Below are positions 12,661 through 24,745 of a stretch of DNA of 64,000 nucleotides, one piece after another (position 1 is the first letter of the stretch; every line of letters begins with the position of its first letter). Made by a program: the position numbers and the translations under genes. The stretch covers positions 46,034,039 through 46,098,038 of the forward strand of contig OX359266.1 of the NCBI GenBank assembly GCA_947179155.2. Reading direction: 5' to 3'. The stretch comes from Hedera helix (taxonomy: Eukaryota > Streptophyta > Magnoliopsida > Apiales > Araliaceae). The notes below the pieces were generated by a model that saw only the letters and a list, made by a program, of their open reading frames with translations, was not told the DNA's origin and made no database searches.

Positions 12661-13184
12661 GACCTGCTATCACGAGTCCAACGGCAGAAGGCTCATGGGG
12701 GTAACTCATTGGGAATCAGTTGAAGGATTTGATTGGTGGTTAGAAGAATTAAATAATGTGGGCATTATTCAGGTAACCAGTGTTATTTTAGGAATTTTCC
12801 TGTCATTAAAGGTATTCTTGAAATTTTCCCTTCTGTTATGTGCCTGGCACATGATCAACGGATTGGAGAGGGGATAAGAATGGGTGGACAATCACTTGAA
12901 TAACATAAGACAAAACTCTCAGGGTCTTAGAATAATCTCTAGTGTTCACGAGCTTTTCGTATATAATCCAAGGATCAAAAGCTTTCTCTGGCGCCTTGGG
13001 TCTCCCAAAAACACACGAAAGTCTCTTGGACACTAGAGATTACTTTAAGATCCCGAGAGTTTTGACTTGTGTTATTCAAGTGATTGTCCACCCGTTCTTC
13101 TCTTCTCTCCAATCCGTTGATCGATTTCATATTCTTCACTGATTTCTCGCCTCGACAGTAAGGTACAAGATTTCCTTGCCTACA
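12661..13184 (+). repeat. LTR copy B, 5'-truncated and carrying a foldback
   Basis: It enters the LTR sequence at CTGCTATCACGAGTCC (matching 11849 in copy A), follows it to about 12853, then contains a foldback (12854-13121) in place of the copy A sequence. It resumes LTR-like sequence to the end CCTACA at 13181-13184. A PBS-like site follows at 13191. Confidence 0.65.
12854..13121. repeat. Foldback: 107-bp inverted arms with a 54-nt loop
   Basis: Arms 12854-12960 and 13015-13121 are near-perfect inverted copies. The outer ends are ATCAACGGATTGGAGAG and its complement. Open frames on the two strands encode similar peptides for this reason only. The loop has its own CCAAGG/CCTTGG stem (12968-12973 and 12994-12999). 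A transcript would form a long hairpin. Confidence 0.85.
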
Positions 13185-13190
13185 TTCTTT

Positions 13191-13401
13191 TGGCGACTAT
13201 GCTGGGGATCGAACTCAGAATCTCTAGTTGTTCGACCCACAAGGATTGTTTATATATATATATATATAATAAAATAATAATAATAATAATAATAAAACTA
13301 ATTTTTTTATAAAAAAAAATAATAATAAAAATAAAAATTGAATACTAGAATTTTCGTGCACGATCATTACTTTAAAGCGCGACTCACGTGCAGGGGGCAA
13401 A
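13191..13401 (+). mobile_element. Very short internal region between LTR copies B and C
   Basis: TGGCGACTATGCTGGGGA (13191-13208) is a PBS-like site, and GTGCAGGGGGCAAA just before 13402 is a polypurine-tract-like site. Only about 210 bp lie between LTR B and LTR C, and these include a TA run and A/T-rich stretches. With an LTR on each side this has the layout of a TRIM or a heavily deleted LTR element. Confidence 0.6.
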
Positions 13402-13873
13402 TGTGAGCCCATGTATAAAATTAGGGTTTACATTTAACCTAATAAATTGAATGAAATAAATCGAATAAGACAAAAATTAATGAATAACAAACAAAGTAAC
13501 TTGAGAGCTGCTATCACGAGTCCTAAGGCAGAAGGCTCGTGGGGGCAACTCATTGGGATCGGTTGAGGGATTGGATTGGTGGCTAGAAGAATTGGATAAT
13601 TTGGGCATTACCCGGATAATTAGGGGTATTTTAGAAATTTTTTTGTCGTTAAAGGTATTCCTAGAATTTTCCTTTCTATCATGTGCTTGGCACATGACCT
13701 GAACTCTATAAATACCCATTCACTTGACAAGTAAAGGGACTTTTGATAACTTGGAAATTATTGGTCACTTAAGAGCTCTCTCCCTATTTCTTGAAACAAA
13801 GAAGAAGTTGGAAGGAATTGGGAACTTATGATCAATTCTAAATCGAGGAACGAAAGTATTGGCGTTGCCTATC
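13402..13873 (+). repeat. LTR copy C, 3'-truncated
   Basis: It starts TGTGAGCCCATGTATAAAAT and follows copy A closely, including CTCTATAAATACCC, until GTTGCCTAT near 13873. There it meets the inverted copy D head to tail. Confidence 0.75.
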
Positions 13874-14486
13874 TAAAGTATTCTCGAGTGTCTCAAGTCG
13901 GGAGAGAATTCTAAGCTGCCAAAAGTCCCATTCTTATAAAATGAGGGGGGTATTGATAGAGTTTCCTGACCAGGGGTCATTTGCCAGGTATGTGTCTAGG
14001 AAAATTTCAGAAATACCCTTAGTTATGGGAAAATTCAATGAATACCTTTTGTTAACCGAGTAATGCCTAAATTGTCTTGTTCTTCTAGCCGTCAATCCAA
14101 TCTTTCAACCAATTCTCAAAATGAATTGCCGCCATAAGCTTTCTGCCACGGGACTCGTGGCGGCCCCTTTCAGGTCTCGTTTTCTAAGGTTCTTATTGCC
14201 CAATCCAGAAAATCACGTCGTTCAATTTCTTTGCCACTGGAAAACCTCAAAAAATTCTACACGAAGTGGGAGAGGGCCAGCCCTAGGGGGTCGATCCTTA
14301 GGTGGCCTAACCCTAGGGGGACTTAGGGGCACCTTAGGTTTTCGTTCCTTCCTTGTTCGTTTTTCTCGTTTTGCCCTTGTTTCGTTTAGGAAGTTCAAAT
14401 CAAGTTTGATCGGGGAATTCATTGTCGAATTTTTCCCCAAGGTGGGACCACCTAGGGTTGCCGAACCGTAGGGGTCAAACCTTAGG

Positions 14487-17344
14487 TGTAAGACCCCGAA
14501 TTTTATGAAATATAAAAATTAATTTTTCTTCATATATATTTTTCCTGAAACAGTAAGTGGTTAAATTAACGAAATTGAAAGTTAAGGATGTTATGTGTAA
14601 ATTTTATTTTGTCGGACAATATTCGTTTTGTCGGGGAATATTCGTTTTGTCGGGGAATATTCGGGCCGTACGACGGCGCCGAAATAACTAATTATTGGTG
14701 GACCCCACAACGGAATAATTGTCGGATATAGAAAACGATAGAAGTAACATTTTTAAATAAAAATAGTCAACGGTGTTAACTGTTTAAATACTGGTGATAA
14801 AAGAATAGTAGCATACGGTAATTTATGGTATTTTCTGTAGCACACGGTACTCTACAGTAGCACGCGGTATTGCACAGTGTCTCATACTATTGTTCTGATA
14901 ATTGACACCGTAACTGTTACGCATCATTTCATCAATAATTGTCACTGCATAATATTTTATGTTATCAATTCAATAATTGTTGTTACACAGTATTTTGCAT
15001 TATTGATTTAATAATTGTCATTACACTGTATTTTATATCATTGAGTCAATAATTGTTGCTGCACTGTTTTTAAAATTATTGAACCTAATAATTGTCACAG
15101 TTGCAAATATACTGTAATTTATATTATTAAATTAATAATAATCTGTAACGTGTTTATTACATTATTGTTGTAGCATTATTTATTTTATATGTTGGACCCA
15201 CAGGAAGAATAAATAAATAAAAAAAAAAAAAATTTAAAAAAAATAATAATAATAATTTTACTATTTGGAATAGTGACGTGAATAGTGACGTGAATAGTAA
15301 CGTGAATAGTAAGTGAATAGTAAGAAACATGTGGACCCATTGGTGGGGCCCACATGGTTGGTGAAGCTTGAAATTGGAGAAATGTGCGCAGAAGAAAGAA
15401 AGAAAAAAAAAAATGCACGAGGCTGCTGCACTGCCAGCCACCTACCCCCACCTACCATGCATAGTGCCTTATTTTCTCCTATAAATAGCTTGCTCAGCTG
15501 AATAGAAAAATCACACCTAAAACATAAAATTTTTCTATAAGAATTTTATGAGTTTTCTCTGAGAATAGTAAGCTTATTTTGAGTGTTTGAAAGCCAAAAG
15601 GAGTGCAGAAATTTTTCAAGTAAGTCTTTTATTAGAAAGTAGTAATTTTATAAATTCCTATTTTTCACGGTATTCACAAATCTTCCTTTAGAAGACTCTT
15701 CTTTGAGAAGATTCATTTTTAAAAGCTTTCTTTGGAAGATTTATTTTGGAATATTATTTTTAAAACTATTTTAAAGTTGGTATTTTATACTACAAAAATT
15801 ATGTTAAATATATATAATTTTGATAGTTCATAATATATGAGTTATCATACACTTTGAAGTTTACATGTTGTAATTACTAATTTTATTATAAATATATAGG
15901 TTGATCAATCTCATTTAAATCAATATCCAGTCACGTGTTAAGGTAAGAAATGTCATTTTTTTTACACTCTTGAACTTGCTACGGTAAGGGATATTATTTT
16001 CTTTCATACTCCTGAATCGAAACTTACTATGGAATTATTGCTTCTATAATTCCTGAAAATATTATATGTTCCATAATAGTTGAACTTCATTATTTCAACT
16101 GAACCTTCCTATTTTCTGAATCTTTCTATTGAACTGTAACCGTTATTCTGAACTGAGAATCTTGAATAACATTTTTAAATTTCACTCCACATCATGTTGA
16201 CAATTTGGACATTATTTGAATCTGCACAAAGTAAACTTCCGATACTTATTGTTTATCCTGTTTCTTCTGTTCATCAATTGTATCACTATTATTTGTACTA
16301 ATCATCAAGAATCAAGCTGTTGTGAATATCTGTGGCCGGGGGCACAGATGTGATATATTTGTTGAACAGATGATAGGTTAAAGGCGATATACTAGGTTAA
16401 AGGCGATACATCTGTTCGGTGTCTTTTATGGCACGTGGTTAATGTTCTCTTTGGCCCGTAGTGCATAGATGAACTGTTGTTTGGTATGATTATGACCAAA
16501 GGCTGAATCTGGTATAATCATGACCGTTGTTGTTATATTGAAAGTTCTCTTTGGCCCGTAGTGCATAGATGAACTGTTGTTTGGTATGATTATGACCAAA
16601 GGCTGAATCTGGTATAATCATGACCGCTGGTGCTATATTGAAAGTTCTCTTTGGCTCGTAGTGCATAGATGAACTGTTGTTTGGTATGATTATGACCAAA
16701 GGCTGAATCTGGTATAATCATGACCGCTGGTGCTATATTGAATGTTCTCTTTGGCCCGTAATGCATAGATGAACTGTTGATTTGCATGATTATGACCAGG
16801 AACTGTGAATTTTTATTATCATGACTAATGGTATTTCAGATGATAAAAGTTGATGATATTTTTACAAAAAAAGATAAGCGAGTGGACATTATAGTCTGCA
16901 TTATTCTTCTAATAGATTGCTCATTCCGCTGCTATTATTGATCTGAACATTGTTCAAGAATTTAACTGCAGTTTTTGATATACACCTTGTATTCTGTTGT
17001 ATTCTATCAAAAACTCAACTGTTGAAGGCTAATGATAATTTATTCGTCATTATCTTAGTCATGATATTTCTTACTGGGCTATTTGAGCTCACCCTTTCTT
17101 TCCATTGTTTTTCAACAGGAGATGAAAACGTAACGGGGTTTAGGCGGGGAATGGAGTGAGAGTCCGAGGGATATCTATTATAGTCTTCACATGTTGTAAA
17201 ATAGTGTGGCAATAATAGTGAAGACTTAGTTGTGTATTATTATACACGGTATTGTTGTACGCTGTGCTTTGTTGTAATAATTTTGTTGTAGTCTTTTGAC
17301 GACTCAAGTTTGGGCTGTGTGGGCTCAGATTTGGGGGCGTCACA
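14487..17344 (+). mobile_element. Solo LTR of the chromovirus family with TSD TTAGG
   Basis: It begins TGTAAGACCCC and ends GGGGCGTCACA, as in the full element. It is flanked by perfect 5-bp duplications TTAGG (14482-14486 and 17345-17349) with no internal region, the product of LTR-LTR recombination. The ends match the full-length LTR, but about 15100-15900 is unrelated to it: this segment includes the TATA box (15480-15487) and a run of GACGTGAATAGT-type repeats. It is therefore a distinct subfamily or a recombinant LTR. Confidence 0.95.
16444..16790 (+). repeat. 100-bp tandem repeat inside the solo LTR
   Basis: GTTCTCTTTGGC anchors recur at 16444, 16544, 16644 and 16744, exactly 100 bp apart, giving about 3.5 units. 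The full-length LTR has only one full unit and a partial one (about 1900-2035), so this copy has expanded. Confidence 0.9.
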
Positions 17345-17491
17345 TTAGGGCGGTCGAACCCTAGGATTTTTTTCGCCTTTCAATTGTTCATTCGTTATTT
17401 GTTTATTCGTTGTTCGTTCATTTCTGACTTTTCTATCTTTCATTCAATTCTTTAGGTCACATGTGACCCCTAACTTATATTTGGGCTCACA

Positions 17492-18222
17492 AAGACGATA
17501 TTATACAAGAATTGAAAACTCATGAATATTAAGAATGCAGCTGCAGTTAATTAACCTTAATGCGTTAAAACCCTTATCTAGCATTGTAGCTTAGCCATGA
17601 ACAAGTAGCATCGGAAGTCGCCACAACATGAGGATATATATTGCAAACAAAGGCTCAAAGGGGTTCACGTCAGATATTATTGTAATTTTCTACCACTTTA
17701 TGATATGATATGGAATGATGCAGCACAAGTGGTGCAGTTGAATTGAAAGTTGAAACCCATAAAATCCATGGTCCCCACAGAAACTGACCTATATAGCCCT
17801 GTTAAGTCGACTATGACTTCAATGGCAAAGAGGGGTTTGCATGAATGAAGGGTTGTTGTTAGGGTTAGCAGATGTGTATTTTAAGGGCGTGTTTGGTACT
17901 GCACGGGGACCATTTTATTAATTTATCTATCTGTATATATGCATGAAATACCTTTATATAGATGGTGTATCTATCAAATTTAAGTGCACTTCCATTAAAA
18001 CAAAACCAAAAAAAACTAGCTAGATTGAAATGGTTACCTTAATAATTGAAGAAGAAGGTCAGGAAGATAGAGAGAGGATAGTGACTTGTCCTTTATAATA
18101 GAGAAGAAAAGAAGAAATATGAAGAAGATGTGAGCAGTTGGGGATTGGAATAATTGCTAAACGGGTCAAGCATGCACAAAAAAGGGCAGACTGTTACTGC
18201 AGACAGTCTAAAAATATGCACA

Positions 18223-18264
<42 letters not shown>

Positions 18265-18286
18265 TGAGTAACGAGCCATAGTAAGT
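17492..18286. other. Intergenic, no gene seen
   Basis: Ordinary AT-rich sequence with a TA microsatellite at about 18224-18256. I recognise no coding, RNA or repeat feature. Confidence 0.6.
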
Positions 18287-18650
18287 ATTTATTATGAAAC
18301 AAGATAGAGTAAATAACATTTATACCATATATTATAAAGACTAACGATTAAAATTAAAAAATTAAAACTTGTCGTCTGTTACTAATAGTTTGCTTAGAAG
18401 CAGATGACTAAACCATCTGTTGTTAATCTGCTGCTAATAGTAGTGGACAATAATGAGTTACATCTACTACTATTAGTAACGGATGATTTACGACCGGTAT
18501 TAATAGTAACAGATGCTCAAAAAATTTAATTCTCTCATCCGCTATAAATAATAATGGACGACGAATTTTAATTTTTTAATTTCAGTCGTTGATTTTTATA
18601 ATAAATGATATAAATGCTAGTTATTCCATCTTACTTTATTTTATAACAAA
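18287..18650. mobile_element. MITE-like element with about 90-bp terminal inverted repeats
   Basis: The left arm (about 18287-18376) and right arm (about 18560-18650) are inverted copies sharing ATTAAAAAATTAAAA and GTCGTC. The centre is built from short words such as TTACTAATAG and ATTAGTAACGGATG. Length and long TIRs suit a Mutator-like or foldback MITE; no clear target duplication is visible. A fragment of the same family lies at about 50146-50280. Confidence 0.65.
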
Positions 18651-18670
18651 TATTTGTTATAAATTATTCC

Positions 18671-18990
18671 TATATATATATACACATTAAATTACCATTT
18701 CAGATAAATACTCATGCAAATCCAACAGATGCTCAGAACTCAGATAATCCCTTATAACCATCAAATAAATTACCCCCTTACGTCAACATGCATCGCTCCC
18801 ACCCAAAAAAAAGACAAATTCTCTCTCTCTCTCTGTATATATATATACATTAAATTACGATAAATACTCATGCAAATCCAACAGATGCTCAGAACTCAGA
18901 TAACCCCTTATAACCATCAAATAAATTACCCCACTTACCTCATCATGCATCGCTCCCACGCAAAAAAAGACAAATTCTCTCTCTTTTTCT
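18671..18990. repeat. About 165-bp tandem duplication
   Basis: Two consecutive copies share ATAAATACTCATGCAAATCC, AACAGATGCTCAGAACTCAG and GCATCGCTCCCAC, and each ends in a CT microsatellite. No coding content. Confidence 0.85.
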
Positions 18991-20671
18991 GTGTTTGTGA
19001 AGTGCGTCAAGTAGGAAAAAAATACCCAGCTTTTGAGTTTAACCAACAGTAAAAAAAATATACTTCGGTTGAGGAGTCCTAGAAAGCAGCCACTACCGAA
19101 GAAATCAAGGAGGGCTTCAGATATGCTCCCCTCATCTGTTTGTACTTTGACAATTGACTCTTTTTACCATCTTTCTACCTCTCTCCTTTTAATTTTTTAA
19201 AAATAACTCTGCCGATTCATCTAATTAAATACTCAACTCAACAACGTATTTTAAAATACTCGTAGTAATAATTAGGATATTCATTTGCATACTCTAACAC
19301 AAATATATTTCTTCTTCTTCTTTTTTTCCATGAGACTCGAAATAATTAAAATCTTTACATTTAATTTCTTGAGTACAAGGTACCTCCTAACTACTATATA
19401 TATGTCATCTAAATATTCTTGATTGTTACATTCTAACTAAGTTGTCATTCTATAATTGCGGTCATGGGAAATGAATTATTACAAATTTGATTGTGGTGGT
19501 AAATGCCAAAGAAATAATGTGTGTACTAAGAAACATGTTACCTTATATATACACACGCACATGCTAAGAATTTAATTAATCATACCTTCTTATTTGAGAA
19601 TTACATATATGCAGAAAATATTGTAATTACCGAATAGAGAGATAGAGAGGTGGCCTGGTGTACAACTTTGTTACTTATAGAGGGAAAATGATTATTTGTG
19701 TTCCCAATCCACGTAAAACTAATTGATCATAACAAACTGAGGACCACATTGCAATTGCAGCAGCAGGGATGCTTTGCCTGCAACGGATATAATAACAGCC
19801 AACAGCTATAAAGAACTAACACCAACTACAAGGACCACATTCAATCTTTGTACTAGGTGCATTGCATGTTATAATCTAGAGTTTCATCGAAATAATAAGT
19901 AATGCACGAAGTACAAACGTAATGCACAAAATAAAAATTCCACTAGTAGGGTAGCTTGGGACTGAAATGTTTAAAAAGTTGGTTTTAAAAAAGTGTTACT
20001 GAACCGAAGAATGATTACATTTTGTTACATGCAAATGAGGCAAAGGGCGACAGATGTAGAAAAAGAGAGGGTCCGAGTGGAGTAAGTGAATCTAGCTCCT
20101 ATCCCAAACTCAATCAATTAAAATCAGGTCATAGATTAAATAAATAATCGATGATAACTACCTGTAAAGAAAGTCGGTCGTCTGAAGTTTTGTGATATCT
20201 TAAATTGCAGTCAATTTCATAATTATTAATTTCTCATGTATTCTTGGCATTTCCTTGAGCAAATTATCAGGTCTTAATTTTTAGCTTTTGGATTTATTTG
20301 GTACACAAGTTTATTATTTATAGGCAGCAACTATATATAGTAGATGTATGTGTCAAATAAACCAAAATATTCTAAACAAGCAACATAATTATGCTGCATG
20401 TGAACCATTAAAATCTGAAACATTTTAACTTTTAATCTCAGTACTCTCAAATGGGTCAGCTCCAATAATCCATGGATCCGACCTCTTTAGTCCTTTATTG
20501 GCCCCCACCAAACTCTCTCCCCACACCCTACAAAGAACTCCCCTTCTTCCCCTTTCACATTTTCTTTTTTCCTCTTCAACCTTCCTCAAGGTAGGCTACA
20601 AACAAACCCTTCTCCGTTCTTCTATACTCTACTGCACAAAATAACAAACCCTTCTTTCTTCCGTGGAGAAA
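18991..20671. other. Intergenic and upstream region of the zinc-finger gene
   Basis: No gene seen. The last 150 bp before the ATG are strongly CT-rich (about 20510-20660), typical of a plant 5' leader. No clear TATA box could be assigned. Confidence 0.5.
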
Positions 20672-21397
20672 ATGGAGAGAGAGACTCACGACTTCATGAA
20701 CGTGGAATCTTTCTCCCAACTCCCCTTTATTCGCCCCGCACCTGTTAAAGAAAAGGGCATTCGTCTCTTTGGAAAAGAATTCGGCGGGGACTCTGCAGTC
20801 GCCGCCGACGAATCAGACTTTATCGAGACGAATGTCCTAGAGGAGGCAAAAGAAAACGAAAACGGAGAAAGTAGCCGAAAATTTGAGTGCCATTATTGTT
20901 GTAGAAACTTCCCTACTTCACAAGCCTTGGGAGGTCACCAAAACGCGCACAAGAGGGAGCGCCAGCACGCCAAGAGGGCGCACCTACAGTCCACCATGGT
21001 TCATGGCGGGTATCCCGAGGCAAACGTGTACGGTATCATGAATTATCATCGGTTCGTTGCAGCTCCAACGCCATCCATGGGTTATCATCACTCATGGAGT
21101 AGCACTAATAGTAATGCTTATAGTACAAGTAATAGTAGGTTTTATGGAGGACATGGATCCTATGCTCAACAACCACCGATCAACGGTAGTCCCTTGGCGT
21201 TGTGGCGGATCCCCTCCATCCATAATTCGCCTGCTTTCAATCATGAGCGTTCAGGGAATATTTCAGTGCCATTGTTTGCAAATGATCATGAACTGAAAGG
21301 GTCACGGATTGGTAACTCTAGTGATTCGCAGAGCCGGTATGTTTATGAATCTAAGCCAAGTGTGAAGGACCATGTGAGTTTGGATCTTCATCTGTAA
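20672..21397 (+). CDS. C2H2 zinc-finger transcription factor, GIS/ZFP5/ZFP6/ZFP8 type, with C-terminal EAR motif
   Basis: An intronless gene of 241 residues. The first ATG (20672) is used; the frame opens slightly earlier only with a GTG. Residues about 73-93 form one C2H2 finger (C-X2-C-X12-H-X3-H) with the plant-specific QALGGH core (84-89) followed by a basic KRERQHAKRAH stretch. An N-terminal IRLFGKEFG motif is shared with the GIS/ZFP5/6/8 group, and the protein ends in LDLHL, an LxLxL EAR-type repression motif. Known members are nuclear regulators of trichome initiation acting downstream of gibberellin and cytokinin; that role is inferred here from family membership. The middle is rich in Ser, Asn, Tyr and Gly and probably disordered. 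Length is normal for the family, and nothing is broken. Confidence 0.95.
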   Translation: MERETHDFMNVESFSQLPFIRPAPVKEKGIRLFGKEFGGDSAVAADESDFIETNVLEEAKENENGESSRKFECHYCCRNFPTSQALGGHQNAHKRERQHAKRAHLQSTMVHGGYPEANVYGIMNYHRFVAAPTPSMGYHHSWSSTNSNAYSTSNSRFYGGHGSYAQQPPINGSPLALWRIPSIHNSPAFNHERSGNISVPLFANDHELKGSRIGNSSDSQSRYVYESKPSVKDHVSLDLHL

Positions 21398-22358
21398 CAA
21401 TTTTATAATTTTCTTCCGGAATTAATTAAATAAATTTCCATATCTTCGATTTCAAGCTAGCAAGACCATCTTTTGAATTTGCCCTAGAAAAGATTTTTAA
21501 GCACAAATAATTGCTACTATTTAGTTATTAGTAATTATTACTAACAATATGTTACTTCTAGTTTGAGTTTAATCTATATGTAAATGGAATTATTTTAGTG
21601 TGGGCTTAATGCGAAAATCGCATAATGTCACTTGATTATTAACGTACCCTAATTGTAGTTTATAAATATATTAACTTAGATTTTCATCATTTTTTTTGTT
21701 ATTCATGTGTGTACCGGCAGTATGAACTTGGGTGTAACTCTGTATGATCAGTCTTCAAATGCATGTCGATATACATGCATTGATAAGCATACAATTGTGG
21801 ATGTATAGAATGTATTGGTGTATTTAATTCTCCCTGATTCACAAAAAATTAAAGATCTAGTTTTATTTGTCAAAATTTCTATTTCCCAAAAAGAATCTTA
21901 TATTTATTGACACTATTATAAAATGATACAATACTTTAAGTTTATCATTATAATTTCATTATCATGTCATTACTATTAAAATAATATTTTATTCTTTTTT
22001 ATCACAAGCACGATGCAAAAAATACATCATTAATATCTACAAATTTGTAAATTAGACTTTTTTATGGATAGGAGTACAACTATATACGAGTGGATGTGTA
22101 AACAATGGGATGGTGAGAGAAGAGTATGTTGATTTGTCAGTTGATATGGCTTAAAATTATTTCTGCTCAGAATGCAGAAAGAAACTGAGGTCTTATTGGT
22201 GCTTGCAGTTGAAACTTGCAAGCAGAAAAGCTTGTTAAACTTTATTGAACACCCTTCGTTTTAATTATGCTCTTCCAGTGTATGTGAGAGAGAGAGAGAG
22301 AGAGACAGAACCAAAGATTTTTTATATGCACGTACTTGTGTCAATTTGATTTGCTTTA
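21398..22358. other. 3' flank of the zinc-finger gene and intergenic DNA
   Basis: An AATAAA lies at 21429-21434. A GA microsatellite is at about 22287-22304. No other gene seen. Confidence 0.5.
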
Positions 22359-22631
22359 CTTTCTCCATTTTACAAAAAGGGTCTTATTTTAATTTTTTTT
22401 AAATAGTAAATTTTTAAAAGAATAATAAAATTTAAAATTGATATAAATTTATTTAATTTTGATAAATGTAATAATTAATACTATAAATTACCAACAAAAA
22501 AAATATTACTAAATACACATTTGTTATTTGAAAAATAAAAAAAAATTCAGATGCCATTAGAATTTTAAAATATCGCAAATTAATTAAATCAAAGTCAAAT
22601 AAGATTTCAATTTTGTGAAATAGGGAGGGAG
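22359..22631. mobile_element. Stowaway-like MITE
   Basis: The ends CTTTCTCCATTTTACAAAAA (left) and, on the other strand, CTCCCTCCCTATTTCACAAA (right) are inverted repeats of the CTCCCTCC Stowaway type. A TA precedes the left end, but the right flank is CA, so the TA duplication is imperfect. About 273 bp, AT-rich, non-coding. Confidence 0.6.
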
Positions 22632-24745
22632 CATGTCATATATTATGCTCTTAATAAAGGTGTGGAAGAGTTGATGCCACGCTAGTTAGTAAAGAAACAA
22701 TAATGGTACACGTGATATAAATTTTATATCCTGGCATACATAGCAATGAACCTGTGAAGTGATGATATATATATACATATATGATTGATCTCAGATGTAA
22801 AATCTAGCTGGAGATTGAGGTGTTAATTAACTGGTGAAGTAATATACCACCTACATACATATGAGTGGACACACAAAGGCCGGAGCAAGTCAACTTCAGT
22901 TGCAAGAATTTGGAATTTTCTAAGTGTACTCGATGACATTTTTTTTCTTCCTCTTCCAATTTAAAGAAGATGACTAGCTAGCAAAAGTTAATTGTTGTTC
23001 AAAAACATTAGGGTTAACTGCAAATTTAATTTTATTCTCCAAGTTTGACTCCCTTGGCAGCTTGCTACGTACCCAAAGTTTCAAAATAATTAAAATCATC
23101 TTTATGATTATTTTTTTTACTCACAATATTATCCCTTTATTTCCAGTGCAATATATTATTTCTTACTGTAATATATTTCTGCTCCGCTAGACCTATTTTA
23201 CAGACCTTGACCATATTATATATATATACATATACATATACATATATATATATTTTCTCCCCTCCAAAATATTTCTTTATCACTTGCCATAATTAAGTGA
23301 TCTATATAACTCACGTACCATTAATTTCATGCACGCTATGCAGTAATTCCACATGATCGACCAATGATTTTTTCTTTAAAGAAATTCTAACTCCAATTTC
23401 TCCCAATATTGTGTAAGACGTACGTGCTAATCAGTCCTAACGCACCATGCTATAGCTTCAGTTGAATCAAAGCCTAAACCCTTCACCATAACTAAATCCA
23501 AAAGTATATGTCCATTAAGGCCTCCACATCAAACACCTTTAAATAAGGAAAAATTAATGCAAGTTAAATCTTAAGGTCATGAGCCAACCCTTCTGAAATG
23601 ACCATGTATTTACTATTTGGTAAAGGGCTTAGTTTATGTAGGAGTAATATAATTTATACTAGCTCATCTCGAATAAGTTGGATAGTGAGTTACTACTTCA
23701 CTCTTACTTTGTTAAATTATAGGATTGATCACATATTAATGTGCAAGCAGTCATAATTAATACGCACTTAAAGATTGAATACAAAAAGTAATAATATCTT
23801 TAGTAATAGAACAACAAACGAGGATAAATGATTATTATATTATTGTGCATAAAATAATAGTACATCATCCTAATATATATACTATACATGAGTTTGAAGA
23901 GTTCACAAATAATACAAATACTTGAATAATTATCTCATAATTCAAAGTCTACTCTATCTTAATTATAATGTAATAATAAGATTAAATTACAATTATTTAA
24001 AATTAATTAATTATAGTTATATTCTCTAATATTTAGTCATCACAATGGATATATCTATATCTCTGATCATCATGTGATGAGAATAAAATTTTACTGACAA
24101 GGAGAGATACATAATTAAATTTATAATGTAATCATCATAAAATTATAATTGTAATCATATTATGACCAATATTTATTTTAAGGTATTGTGAAAATCGAAA
24201 AAGTTATGGTGAAAATTAAAAAGATGAAGGGAATAACTAAATTTAGCGTGTAATTACACAATTACCTCATTTACTTACAAAATTATTTATGTTTGTAAAG
24301 ATGAGGCTTTTTCATCAATTTAAATGAACACGCTCATCAATCTCGTGTGACGCACAGGATGGATGAAAGTTTATTATATTATTAAATAGATAAATATTAA
24401 TTAGGATTTTGAGAAGAGAATTTTAGTTATTAGATTATTAAATATTTATTTAAATAATAAATATTGAATTCTATATTATATGTTATTTCGATCAATTATT
24501 AAACTAAACATTTGAATTGAATGCATATTTATTTAGTTATATATGATTATGAGAAAATAATTATTTAAGTTTGTAACAAAATTTTATATTAGTGTTTGTA
24601 TTGGCAAAATTTACTTGAAATTCTAATCTGAATAGGAGCACGAAACTCAAGTTCTAATAAGTTTTAATTTAGTTATGATAATTAGTTTGTAATTAATTCA
24701 CTCTAATTTTTTAAATTAATTTTACATTGTTATGCTTTTAAAAAA
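22632..24745. other. Intergenic AT-rich DNA, no gene seen
   Basis: Over 2 kb of AT-rich sequence with TA runs (for example 23217-23250). No open frame looks like protein and no repeat is obvious. Confidence 0.6.

Larger units (their letters stand above)
13874..17491 (-). repeat. LTR copy D, inverted, split by a solo LTR
   Basis: Read on the minus strand, the LTR starts TGTGAGCCC at 17491 and runs to about 17379. It resumes at about 14168 and continues to about 13874, matching copy A over ATTGGATT-GCTAGAAGAA and GGACTTTTGG. Between the two parts lie about 350 bp rich in CCTAGGG/CCTTAGG words (14169-14486 and 17345-17378) and the chromovirus solo LTR. The CCTAGGG-rich part is an earlier insertion or a longer LTR variant. 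Copies C and D together form a large imperfect inverted repeat. Confidence 0.65.

Noticed and set aside
12836..13142. Two open frames on opposite strands with similar peptides
   Set aside because: The similarity comes from the 107-bp inverted repeat, not from a duplicated gene.
14121..14471. 116-codon open frame rich in Arg, Phe and Gly
   Set aside because: It starts inside the inverted LTR copy D and runs through the CCTAGGG-rich segment. No domain, and the composition follows the DNA repeat.
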